From Salvelinus alpinus (taxonomy: Eukaryota > Chordata > Actinopteri > Salmoniformes > Salmonidae): DNA of 64,000 nucleotides. Of this stretch, positions 15,108 through 25,675 are shown one piece after another. The notes beneath the pieces were generated by a model, which was not told where the DNA came from, did not search any database, and worked only from the letters and a program-made list of their open reading frames with translations. Made by a program: the position numbers and the translations under genes. The stretch covers positions 20,924,038-20,988,037 of the forward strand of contig NC_092098.1 in the NCBI RefSeq assembly GCF_045679555.1, given 5' to 3'. How positions within the stretch are numbered: the first letter of the stretch is position 1; every line of letters begins with the position of its first letter.

Positions 15108-15224
15108 TACGTGCCGCGACGTTGGCTCCCTCTGCTTGGAGTACCCAGGCTGGGCACCCCGACGCTGATGGCACCAATTAGGGGTAATTAGGGGAGAGTG
15201 CCAACCAGCCATGCAGGCCACATA

Positions 15225-16324
15225 CAGTGGGGCAAAAAAGTATTTAGTCAGCCACCAATTGTGCAAGTTCTCCCACTTAGAAAGATGAGAGAGGCCTGTA
15301 ATTTTCATCATAGGTACACTTCAACTATGACAGACAAAATGAGAAAAAAAATCCAGAAAATCACATTGTAGGATTTTTTTATGAATTTATTTGCAAATTA
15401 TGGTGGAAAATAAGTATTTGGTCACCTACAAACAAGCAAGATTTCTGGCTCTCACAGACCTGTAACTTCTTCTTTAAGAGGCTCCTCTGTCCTCCACTCG
15501 TTACCTGTATTAATGGCACCTGTTTGAACTTGTTATCAGTATAAAAGACACCTGTCCACAACCTCAAACAGTCACACTCCAAACTCCACTATGGCCAAGA
15601 CCAAAGAGCTCTCAAAGGACACCAGAAACAAAATTGTAGACCTGCACCAGGCTGGGAAGACTGAATCTGCAATAGGTAAGCAGCTTGGTTTGAAGAAATC
15701 AACTGTGGTAGCAATTACTAGGAAATGGAAGACATACAAGACCACTGATAATCTCCCTCGATCTGGGGCTCCACGCAAGATCTCACTCCATGGGATCAAA
15801 ATGATCACAAGAACGGTGAGCAAAAATCCCAGAACCACACGGGGTGGACCTAGTGAATGACCTGCAGAGAGCTGGGACCAAAGTAACAAAGCCTACCATC
15901 AGCAAGGGCATTGAAGATGAAACGTGGCTGGGTCTTTCAGCATGATAATGATCCAAAACACACCGCCCGGGCAACGAAGGAGTGGCTTCGTAAGAAGCAT
16001 TTCAAGGTCCCGGAGTGGCCTATTCAGTCTCCAGATCTCAACCCCATAGAAAATCTTTGGAGGGAGTTGAAAGTCCGTGTTGCCCAGCAACAGCCCCAAA
16101 ACATCACTGCTCTAGAGGAGATCTGCATGGAGGAATGGGCCAAAATACCAGCAACAGTGTGTGAAAACCTTGTGAAGACTTACAGAAAACGTTTGATCTC
16201 TGTCATTGCCAACAAAGGGTATATAACAAAGTATTGAGATAAACTTTTGTTATTGACCAAATACTTATTTTCCACCATAATTTGCAAATAAATTCATTAA
16301 AAATCCTACAATGTGATTTTCTGG
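15225..16324 (+). mobile_element. Tc1-like transposon, right terminus missing
   Basis: The left end is CAGTGGGGCAAAAAAGTATT next to TA at 15223. The transposase begins at 15591 ([20 protein letters not shown]) with a helix-turn-helix region to about residue 60. An internal deletion removes the first catalytic Asp; the frame 15911..16237 retains the second ([11 protein letters not shown]) and the Glu (NPIENLW) and ends GYITKY. A sub-terminal inverted repeat (CCAGAAAATCACATTGTAGG at about 15350; its reverse complement near 16300) is present, but the outer right repeat of about 130 bases is absent. Integrase sequence starts abruptly at 16325. Confidence 0.85.
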
Positions 16325-17182
16325 AATTGTTCCCACTGGCCCGGAGTCAAGCGCGCCATTGAGGACTACTGCCGTACCTGCCCAGAGTGCCAGATCACAG
16401 CCCTGAGGGCACATTATAGAAACCCTTTGGTTCCCCTGCCAATTATAGAGGTGCCGTTTGAGCGGGTGGTGATGGATCTGTTGGGTCCGTTGGTGAAGAG
16501 CACGAGGGAACACCAATACATCCTGGTAATCGTGGATTATACCACCCGGTATCCAGAGGCGATCCCGTTACACACAATGACAGCAAAAGATATTGCACGG
16601 GAGCTCTTCCATTTATTCAGTCGGGTGGATATTTCACGGGAAATCCTGACGAACCAGGCCACCACATTCATGTCTCGTGTAATGAAAGATGTCTGAATCA
16701 AACAGGTGAGGACCAGTGTGTACCATCCACAAAAGGATGGACTTGTCGAACGATTCAATAAGACCCTAAATCAGATGCTGAAGAAGGTCATCGAGAGAGA
16801 CGGGAGGAACTGGGACCAGCTGTTGCCCCACCTGATGTTCTCAGTGAGTGAGGTACCACAAGCGTCCACTGAGTTCTCCCCCTTTGAGCTCCTGTATGGC
16901 CATCGGCCCTGTGGACTGCTGGACCTAGCCAAGGAGGTCTGGGAGGACCAACCGAAGCCGCTTTGCAGTGTGGTGGAACACGTGGAGGAGATGACGGAGA
17001 GGATTAAGGTGATTTGGTCAGTGGTGAGGGAGCACATGGCCCTGGCGCAACAGGGCCATACAACAAAGAGAAAATTCCTAGCTGCGTGGCACGGGCCCTA
17101 CGACATCATTGAGCGGGTAGGCGACGTCCATTATAAGGTCCGCCAACCGTCTAAGTTTCCGTGGGGGAAGACCACATCCTGA
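16325..17182 (+). pseudogene. Gypsy-type integrase (pol fragment)
   Basis: The reading begins in the zinc-binding N-terminal domain (CRTCPECQ, the CC pair of the HHCC motif). The catalytic core follows: VVMDLLGPL (first Asp), LVIVDYTTRYPEA, then the TNQATTF segment where the second Asp (usually TDQG) has become Asn. After a stop at 16694..16696 the frame 16706..17182 continues with YHPQKDGLVERFNKTL, carrying the catalytic Glu, and a C-terminal segment HGPYDIIERVGDVHYKV. The lost Asp and the in-frame stop mean it is inactive. In the family this enzyme inserts the cDNA into host chromatin. Confidence 0.85.
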
Positions 17183-17369
17183 CCCAACGACAAGCGCTCT
17201 GAGAGTTGGTCGAGTAGAATACGTCCGTGTCCTCCAAGGCGCCGGGGCACACGGATCTTGTGGAACATCATATACACACACGTCCGGGACAAAAAGTGTG
17301 TAAATGGCCATACCGGATACCAGAAGCACGGAGGGCGGCGGTCTAACGGGAAGTGACGACAATGCTAGA

Positions 17370-17551
17370 GATGGGGGTACTGGAGGAGTCCCAGAGTGAG
17401 TGGTCTAGCCCTATAGTGCTGGTACAAAAACCGGACGGAACTGTCTAATTCTGAAATGACTTCCGGGGCCTGAACGAGGTCAGTAAATTTGACGCCTACC
17501 CCATGCCCCTGGTGGACGAACTGATGAACCACTAGAGGGGAAGGCGATATA
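17370..17551 (+). pseudogene. Reverse transcriptase, N-terminal part
   Basis: Only about 190 bases after the integrase, the frames read MGVLEESQSEWS, LVQKPDGT, then NDFRGLNEVSKFDAYPMPLV, typical of the RT fingers of Gypsy elements. A stop replaces the residue after DGTV. The segment is cut at 17551 by a Tc1 insertion and resumes at 18789. Its position directly behind integrase gives the unusual domain order. Confidence 0.8.
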
Positions 17552-18788
17552 CAGTTGAAACCGGAAGTTTACATACACTTAGGTTGGAGTTATTAAAACT
17601 TGTTTTTCAACCACTCCATAAATTTCTTGTTAACAAACTATAGTTTTGGCAAGTCGGTTAGGACATCTACTTTGTGCATGACACAAGTAATTTTTTCAAC
17701 AATTGTTTACAGACAGATTATTTCACTTATAATTCCCTGTATCACAATTCCAGTGGGTCAGAAGTTTACATACACTAAGTTGACTGTGCCTTTAAACAGC
17801 TTGGAAAATTCCAGAAAATGATGTCATGGCTTTAGAAGCTTCTGATAGGCTAATGGACATCATTCGAGTCAATTGGGGGTGTACCTGTGGATGTATTTCA
17901 AGGGCTACCTTCAAACTCATTGCCTCTTTGCTTGGCATCATGGGAAAATCAAAATAAATTGTAGACCCCCACAAGTCTGGTTCATCCTTGGGAGCATTTT
18001 CCAAACGCCTGAAGGTACCACGTTCATCTGTACAAACAATAGTACGCAAGTATAAACACCATTGGACCATGCAGCCATCATACTGCTCAGGAAGGAGACA
18101 CGTTCTGTCTCCTAGAGATGAACGTACGTTGGTGTGAAAAGTGCAAATCAATCCCAGAACAACAGCAAAGGACCCTGTGAAGATGCTGGAGGAAACATGT
18201 ACAAAAGTATCTATATCCACAGTAAAACGAGTCCGATATCAACACAACCTGAAAGGCCGCTCAGCAAGGAAGAAGCCACTGCTCCAAAACTTCAAAGTTG
18301 TGTCAAAATGGCTTAAGGACAACAAAGTAAATGTATTGGAGTGGCCATCACAAAGCCCTGACCTCAATCCCATAGAAAATGTGTGGGCAGAACTGAAAAA
18401 GCGTGTGCGAGCAAGGAGGCCTACAAACCTGACTCAGTTACACCAGCTCTGTCAGGAGGAATGGGCCAAAATTCACCCAACTTATTGTGGGAAGCTTGTG
18501 GAAGGCTACGCGAAATGCTTGACCCAATTTTTAAACAATTTAAAGGCAATGCTACCATATACTAATTGAGTGTATGTAAACTTCTGACTCACTGGGAATG
18601 TGATGAAAGAAATAGAAGCTGAAATAAATAATTCTCTCTGCTATTATTCTGACACTTCACATTCTTAAAATAAAGGGGTGATCCTAACAGACCTAAGACA
18701 GGGAATATTTACTATCATGTCAGGAATTGTGAAAAACTGAGTTTAAATGTATTTGGCTAAGGTGTATGTAAACTTCCGACTTCAACTG
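17552..18788 (+). mobile_element. Sleeping-Beauty-type Tc1 transposon, internally deleted
   Basis: Ends: CAGTTGAAACCGGAAGTTTA at the left and the inverted AAACTTCCGACTTCAACTG at the right, flanked by TA (17550, 18789), 1237 bases. The transposase starts near 17940 and is readable through DPHKSGSSLG and LKVPRSSVQTIVRKYKHH (DNA-binding domain), and QINPRTTAKDPVKMLEET. It then jumps from KKPLLQN to KVVSKWLKDN, so both catalytic Asp residues are deleted; the Glu (NPIENVW) remains and the frame ends at 18569. It belongs to the salmonid group from which Sleeping Beauty was derived. It splits the Gypsy RT between two adjacent codons. Confidence 0.9.
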
Positions 18789-19146
18789 TACGTCAGCATC
18801 CTGGACCTGACGAAGGGGTACTGGCAGGTGCTGCTGGCAGCAGCCTCCCAGGAGAGGACGGCCTTCTCCACCCCGGGGGGGCTATACCACTACCGGGTTC
18901 TTCCCTTTGGGCTCCACAGGGCCCCAGCAACCTTCCAGCGACTCATGGACAGTGTCCTGCGCCCACACCGTGAGTACGCTGCTGCTAATTTGTATGATAT
19001 AATCATGCACAGTGACAGTTGGGAGTCCCATCTCTGTAGGCTACAGGTGGTGGTGGATGTGCTAAGGGATGCGGTGCTGACCGCGAACCCCCATAAGTGC
19101 AAGCTGGGCTACGCCAAGGTGGAGTACGTGGGCTATCTGGAAATGT
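18789..19146 (+). pseudogene. Reverse transcriptase palm domain
   Basis: The frame resumes VSILDLTKGYWQVLLAA (first catalytic Asp), FSTPGGLYHYRVLPFGLHRA and PATFQRLMDSVLRPHREY. The polymerase box, usually YLDD, reads NLYD here, so the catalytic Asp pair is broken. The thumb-side segment VLTANPHKCKLGYAKVEYVG follows and a stop occurs at 19146. This is clearly a Gypsy-type RT and clearly inactive. Confidence 0.88.
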
Positions 19147-19149
19147 GAA

Positions 19150-19838
19150 GCACCAAGAAAAAAAAAATGCCGCCATTGATGAATGGCCGGTCCCCCGAAC
19201 CAATAGGCAGGTGAACATGTTCCTGGGGTTAGCAGGCTATTACAGTCTATTTGTACCTAACTTTGCCGCAATAGCTTCTCCCCACACAGACCTAGAGAAG
19301 GCACGCCTACCCCAGACGGTGTGATGGATGGAGGACACTGAGGCGGCATTCCAGGCCCTGAAGGACACGCTATGTTTTCACCCGGTACTCGCCACCCCGG
19401 ACTTCTCAAAAAATCTCCTGGTCCACACCGACGCGTCTGACATGGGTGGAGGCCGTCTTGTCCCAAGAGCAGGAAGGCGAGGAGCACTCCATGTATGTCC
19501 TCCAGAGGGGAAAGTACTTGATTGCCGAGAAGGTGAAGTGGGTGCTGGACACCCTCAAGTATTACCTCCTTGGGAGGAATTTCACCTTGATTACCATGCC
19601 CGACTCGTGTGGATAGCAAGAGGTAAGAACACGAATGACCGCTTCACCCGCTGGTTCCTGTCCTTATAGTGATTCTCTTTCTCTGTTATCCACAGGTCGG
19701 GGGCCCGGAACGGCAATGCGCACGCCCTCTCCAGGAGGGACGAAATCCCAGTCCTAAGCACGCGCAAACCTAGTCCTGAGCACGCCTCCCGTCCGGTCGG
19801 GGGTGGGTTGGTATCCCGGGAGGTCTACCCCGGGGGTG
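19150..19838 (+). pseudogene. RNase H domain and 3' end of the Gypsy-type pol
   Basis: The reading passes through LGLAGYYSLFVPNFAAIASP, then, after a stop at 19321, EAAFQALKDTLCFHPVLATP and LVHTDASDMG, the first RNase H Asp. Frameshifts follow; KNTNDRFTRWFLSL is recovered before a stop, and RNGNAHALSRRDEIP ends the domain. RNase H removes the RNA strand during cDNA synthesis. The region ends in G-rich sequence and meets the 16-base repeat at 19839; no LTR is seen. Confidence 0.75.
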
Positions 19839-20400
19839 GGTGATAGAGGGGAGGAACTCACAGGGGTCCTCTTAGGATCCCTCACCCTGGACCCATTTTC
19901 CTCTACTACTCTCTTCACTGCCTCAGCATATGACACCTGTACTACTCTTATCCTGGCAACCTCAACCTGCCTTTCTCTCATCGGACACTTCTGATCTCCA
20001 GCACCATTGGTACCCCTACAGTTAACGCACACTATTTTTTGCACCAATACTACACATTCCTTTGACTCATGCCCACCTGCACACTTACCACATCTAGGAA
20101 TCTCCCTCCTACACACTGCTGCAACATGACCATAAGCTTGGCACCTAAAACACGAAAATGGGTTTGAAACAAAATCTCTCACAGGATAACTGACACATCC
20201 TAGTTTGACTTTGTCGGGTAAAGACTGCATCAAAACTCAGCAGGACAGACAGTATTGTCTCTGTTTCACCACGCTCTCTACCAGGTCTGTCACTCACTCG
20301 TGTGTCAATTCTTTTGGTAAAACACATGAGCATACAATCTGACTGGATAGGAATGTTAGGGGCTCGTTCTCCGCTCTGGTTCAGTGGTTGGCGGGGATGG
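19839..20400 (-). pseudogene. Zinc-knuckle ORF1 relic, upstream half
   Basis: Minus-strand frames read GERAPNIPIQSDCMLMCF (about 20375), then VKLGCVSYPVRDFVSNPFSC, followed by three Cys-rich units: CFRCQAYGHVAAVC, CGKCAGGHESKEC and CVNCRGTNGAGDQKC. These are CCHC-type knuckles as in LINE ORF1 and gag proteins. A stretch VEVARIRVVQVSYAEAVKRV leads to KRTPVSSSPLS, where the Gypsy-type insertion interrupts it. The rest lies at 14934..15107. It resembles the relic at 12740..13617, so two copies of one family stand head to tail. Confidence 0.65.
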
Positions 20401-21453
20401 ACAGTACAGTGTAGGCTACTGTCTATGGTAGTACATTGCAGGAAGAAATATAGATAGAAGCATTGTATTGGAGGCCAAGCATTTGTTTCACCTGTCCAGA
20501 TCAGTGTTGATGAAGACAAGGAGATAGACAACCCCTCTCAATGTGAAGCCCTTGGCCTAGTAGAGCATTGATCTGCATAGGCCAAAATGTTGTCAGAAGC
20601 TGTCTACTAACTATATTGGCAAGAAAAAAAAACTTGTTTGCACCTTCATATATACTAGTCATTGGTTTGCACATATATCCTTCATCCATGCATCCTAGTG
20701 GAAACTCATATGTGTAAGTCTGTTTTTTCCCTTGTGATTTTTCCACCCCTCCTTACCTTGAGGAAAAAGGGAGCCAACAACTAGTTGTACAATGCACCCT
20801 GTGGATTTCCATAGCTGTGATTTGCCCCCCCCACCCCCACCCCTACAAGGTACATGAATAAACATTCTGTTGTGTTCCTCTCAGTGGTAGACAACTAGAC
20901 ATTCTTACTCCTCTCACTCGATTACTGAGCATTCTGACCTTGGGTTTGCCTGTTAACATAAACAATAGATAAACAACAGAATATTTGACATTTGGTTAGA
21001 TTTTTTTGTTGTTGCAGTCAACATTCACACACATTCCTATTTAGCTGTTATTCAATTCAAATGTATGCAGCAGTGGATGAGCAAAGTATATGAACATAGC
21101 TATTTTGCAATGTATAATCCATGCTAACCATATGTTACAAGGCCTAGCAATGTACCAGGATAGTCTGAACTATTCCTCATAAAGAAAAAAAGATTGAATG
21201 CTGCCATCTGCTGAGGTGCCTGACTACTGACTCAGGCATAGTTTATGCCAAAAAATATTGAAAAAATTGTCTGGCCTACTTATTTACACAGCTATTTAAA
21301 ACTAAACACTTTTCACTAAATCTTCATGATAACTAGTCAACAAGTTTGACCTTTTTTATCCAAGGCTTCTATAATCTAGAGTAAATGTATTGTAGTCTCT
21401 CTAAACAAGTGCCTATTCATCAAAGCAATGTCTGAAAAAAAAGATGTATTGTA
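20401..21453. other. Intergenic stretch without recognised element
   Basis: AT-rich, non-coding sequence, with a C-rich patch near 20826..20845. It lies between the prps1-side repeats and the Tc1 copy downstream of nexmif. I recognise nothing else in it. Confidence 0.4.
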
Positions 21454-23021
21454 TCAGTCAAAAGTTTGGACACACCTACTCATTCAAGTGTTTTTCTTTA
21501 TTTTTTGTAACATTTCTACATTGTAGAATAATAGTGAAGACGTCATAACTGTGAAATAACACATATGGAATCACGTAGTAAGCAAAAAAGTGTTAAACAA
21601 ATCAAAATATATTTTATATTCTTCAAAGTAGCCACCCTTTCCCTTTTTTGCAGCTTTGCACACTCTTGGCATTCTCTCAACCAGCTTCATGAGGTAGTCA
21701 CCTTGAATGCATTTCAATTAAGTTTAGGTGTGCCTTGTTTTTTGGTGGAATTTCTTTCCTTCTTAATGCGTTTGAGCCAATCAGTTGTGTTGTGACAAGG
21801 TAGGGGTGGTGTACAGAAGATAGCCCTATTTGGTAAAAGACCAAGTCCATATTATGGCAAGAACAGCTCAAATAAGCAAAGAGAAACGACAGTCCATCAT
21901 TACTATAAGACATGAAGGTCAGTCAATCCGGACAATTTCAAACACTTTGAAAGTTTCTTCAAGTGCAGTCGCAAAAACAATCAAGCGCTATGATGAAATT
22001 GGCTCTCATGAAGACCGCCACAGGAAAGGAAGACCCAGAGTTACCTCTGCTGCAGAGGATAAGTTCATTAAAGTTACCAGCCTCAGAACTTGCAGCCCAA
22101 ATAAATGCTTCACAGATTTCAAGTAACAGACACATCTCAACATCAACTATTCAGAGGAGACTGCGTGAATCAGGCCTTCATGGTCGAATTTCTGCAAAAA
22201 AAACACTACTAAATGACACCAATAAGAAGAAGAGACTTGCTTGGGCCAAGAAACACGAGCAATGGACATTAGAATGGTGGAAATCTGTCCTTTGGTCTGA
22301 TGAATCCAAATTTTAGATTTCTGGTGCCAACTGCCGTGTCTGTGTGAGACGCAGAGTAGGTGAACGGATGATCTCTGCATGTGTGGTTCCCACCGTGAAG
22401 CATGGAGAAGGTGTAATGGTGTGGGGGTGCTTTGCTGGTGACACTGTCTGTGATTTATTTAGAATTCAAGGCACACTTAACCAGCATGGCTACCACAGCA
22501 TTCTACAGCGATACACCATCCCATCTGGTTTGCACTTAGTGGGACTATCATTTGTTTTTCAACAGGACAATGACCCAACACACCTCCAGGCTGTGTAAGG
22601 GGTATTTGACCAAGAAGGAGAGTGATGGAGTGCTGCATTAGATGACCTGGCCTCCACAATCACCCGACCTCAACCCAATTGAGATGGTTTGGGATGAGTT
22701 GGACCGCAGAGTGAAGGAAAAGCAGCTAAAAAGTGCTCAGCATATGTGGGAACTCCTTCAAGACTGTTGGAAAAGCATTCCAGGTGCAGCTGGTTGAGAG
22801 AATGAGTGTGCAAAGCTGTCATCAAGGCAAAGGGTGGCTACTTTGAATAATCTAAAATCTTAAATTGATTTGGATTTGCATAACACTTTTTGGGTTACTA
22901 CATTATTTCATATCTGTTATTTCATAGTTTTGATGTCTTCACTATTATTCTACAATGTAGTACAAATAATAAAGAAAAATCCTTGAATGAGTAGCTGTGT
23001 CCAAACTTTTGACTGTTACTG
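21454..23021 (+). mobile_element. Tc1-like transposon, longest copy of its family here
   Basis: The inverted ends are CAGTCAAAAGTTTGGACACA (from 21455) and the reverse form CCAAACTTTTGACTGTTACT, with TA at 23022. The transposase starts at 21854 (MARTAQISKEKRQSIITIRH), with helix-turn-helix sequences TISNTLKVSSSAVAKTIKRY. After a frameshift it reads [20 protein letters not shown] and VLWSDESKF (first Asp) up to a stop at 22313; then [12 protein letters not shown] and FVFQQDNDPTHLQAV (second Asp). The Glu region is seen near 22680 (CAACCCAATTGAGATGG). All three catalytic positions can be found but stops and shifts separate them. It is 3' of nexmif. Confidence 0.88.
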
Positions 23022-23099
23022 TATATGAAGTAACATGTTTAGCATTTTGTGGAGTCAATCTATTTGCAGACAAACTACTCAGACTACAAGTAAAATGTA

Positions 23100-25675
23100 A
23101 TATCAACACTTTTTGAGGGTCTTTAAGATCTATGCAACATAAGGACTGTATACATTTTCAGAAAGATGTCAATACAGTCCCTGGAGAGAAGAAAATGGAG
23201 ACCTCATCTGAAAGCAGGAATCAAAACCTCATTTTATTTTATATTTATTCCATAAACATTATTACAAAACTCAGCAAGTTACCAATATTACATTGTCACC
23301 ATACAGGCTTGTTCACAAATATTTAAACCTTTGCAACAGTTACAACAAAACAAAATGATACTAGAATGATTTATAAAACAGCAATAAAATCACAAATATG
23401 TCTTTATTTCAGTTTTTCTTTTTCTTTTATCATACTTTTTACACTATAGCACTACACTCCCACAACAAGATTGGTCTGATTACAAAACTTCCGACAAAAT
23501 GTTACAGCTTTTTTCCCCAGTGTTTTCCCTCTCTCCTTTTATAATTTTTTTTGTCATGTTTGTTATTTTGGTTTTTAAAACCAAAGGCATGTCATTATAC
23601 ATCCCTTTCACTGCCTATAAAGGCGAAAAAAGGGTATCCACATTTACAAATACTTCACAGCACTTTCTAAGAAAAATATACACTTAGAAAATATTTTACA
23701 AATTGGCACACTGAAAAATATACAAGATTCATGGAGGATGTCAGGAGTTATTTTGGAATCCATCTGGCAACAACTCTGACAATATTTATAAAGCTAAATA
23801 TTATTTTCAACAAAAATGGCAAAACACAATTCTAATTAATGTCAAAATCATGGCAGAATTACATCAAACATAACAGTATCTTATACATTCATAAATAGGG
23901 CACAGAGGATTTCTTCATCCTTTTTTCAGTTACCTGTAAGTTCATTTGCTTTCAAGCACCTTTCACAGGCAGCTCAACAGTGGTACATCATATAAAACTT
24001 GTGTTGGAGAGGAAGCCAAATACATTCAATTAACAATGGGCAGGGATGATATAAGGCAGTCTACTCCACACCACCTGGTGGTGACACCTGTCCTGATCCC
24101 CAGTCTCAATGGCTAGCCTGGCAACTTGGAGAAGATGGAGGGGAAGGGGGGTTTCGAGAGACAAAAGGTCTTCACAATAAATATTCGATCTCTGATGGAT
24201 AGTATCAATTCATGTAAATTTAAATAAATTGTAGAAATCTAATACAGAGCTCCATGTTTGTGCAGTGGTAGGTGAATCCATGAGATTGCATGAGATTACA
24301 TGAAGCAGTATACTAACCTTGAGTAGAGTACAAATTCAAACCTCAAGATTGAACTAACCTGTTAGAGCATAAAGATTTCTTATTGACACAGTGCTACTTT
24401 TTAGTTGCTGAAACAGCTTATGGCAGCTTTCCACAGGACCTATTTAATCCCCTTCTCTGTATCGCCATGCTGGCTGTTGATTTTGAGTTCAGATGGCAAT
24501 CATTTCAAAGGAATGTATGAATGAAAAGACAGTCATTTGCATTTTGGTAAAAGGTGTATCACTGTCAGCTGCAGGTGCTTGGCAAACCGAATGAAGTGTA
24601 AGTTCTCTAGAATGTCGACCGGCCACCGAAGTCCAGAACCCCCACCCCCCAACCCTAACAAAAAGAACATGAAACAGCAAATATACATATAGATAGAAAA
24701 TGTTTATACAGATACTTGTTCAACGTTTGGCACATAATTCCATTTTCAACTATTATAATTATCGTCATATTCTGCAAATAGTGCATATGTCTCTGTACAA
24801 TAGCATTAACAAATTGCAATTCTGGGTACTTACTCCACTTACCCTCCCACCTCCTCTCCCCAAACCATGGCAAAAAGCCAATGACAAATAATGCCATTTC
24901 AAGATATTAAGAAAATTAGGACAGTATGAGAAAGTTGTCTTATCGTTAATACAAAAATGTCCCTTTTTTATTCTGAAAAGTCTGGTTCCCAGCAGAACAG
25001 CGATACAGTTCTCCAACACCAGTAAAACATCCACAAATGGAATGGCTGGGTGGTATCAGTAATGATAGGACACTTCTATTGTTCCCTCATGACTAACTCT
25101 ACTCCACTCTCGCTTTGTACACTGAAGGCAACCATTGACTAAATGTAAGGACGGACAACTTTTGAACTGTTATTTTAAACATTTGTGGAGAGCCACAAAC
25201 TGAATTTTGACATTGTTAAGGAGGGGCAAGCTGTTCCGCTGAAATGGAGAATTGAAAAAACAAAGCAAACCATTAAGTATCACAAAAATGATTTTCAAAA
25301 CATTTTCAAGGCAATTTTTCTTATTATACAAAAGTCAAACTTAAAGTAACAAAAAACAAAACAAACTAAAGACCAAGAAAGGTGAATCAAGCAGCAGTGT
25401 CAGAAACAAAAAGCAGCCACGGTAGTTCGAAATCACAGTCAAGCTAGAGACAATCAATCACACAATAGGTAGTTTCGCCGGAACAAATAAAAGCTCACAT
25501 GCAAGTTGTTTCAGGGTAAAAGAAGGAGGTGGGGTAGTCAGGGTTAATGTCTTTGCCATGCAACACTTGGATTTAAGTCAACAAGTGAGAGCAGTAAGGG
25601 AACCCAGGGAACTGAGCAAGAGGCGGGAGGAAATAGAGTGAGGGGGACGTATTTTGCAGCCACTGTTACAAAATA
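23100..25675 (-). other. Probable nexmif 3' UTR
   Basis: This is AT-rich, frame-free sequence directly downstream of the nexmif stop, ending where the Tc1 copy begins. Minus-strand AATAAA signals are visible, for example opposite 23402..23407 (TTTATT) and near 23239. It contains no recognisable transposon, which contrasts with the rest of the window and fits a conserved transcribed region. The exact polyadenylation site and any downstream exon are inferred, not shown. Confidence 0.45.

Larger units (their letters stand above)
15108..19838 (+). mobile_element. Gypsy-type LTR retrotransposon fragment, integrase before RT
   Basis: This composite insertion lies inside a minus-strand ORF1 and is flanked by a 16-base direct repeat (GGTGATAGAGGGGAGG at 15092 and 19839). 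Its own sequence is interrupted by two Tc1 copies (15225..16324 and 17552..18788). Reading through gives integrase, then reverse transcriptase, then RNase H. Integrase upstream of RT is the order described for Gmr1-like elements of fish, whereas most Gypsy elements have it last. No gag, protease or LTR is evident. Multiple stops make it dead. Confidence 0.75.
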
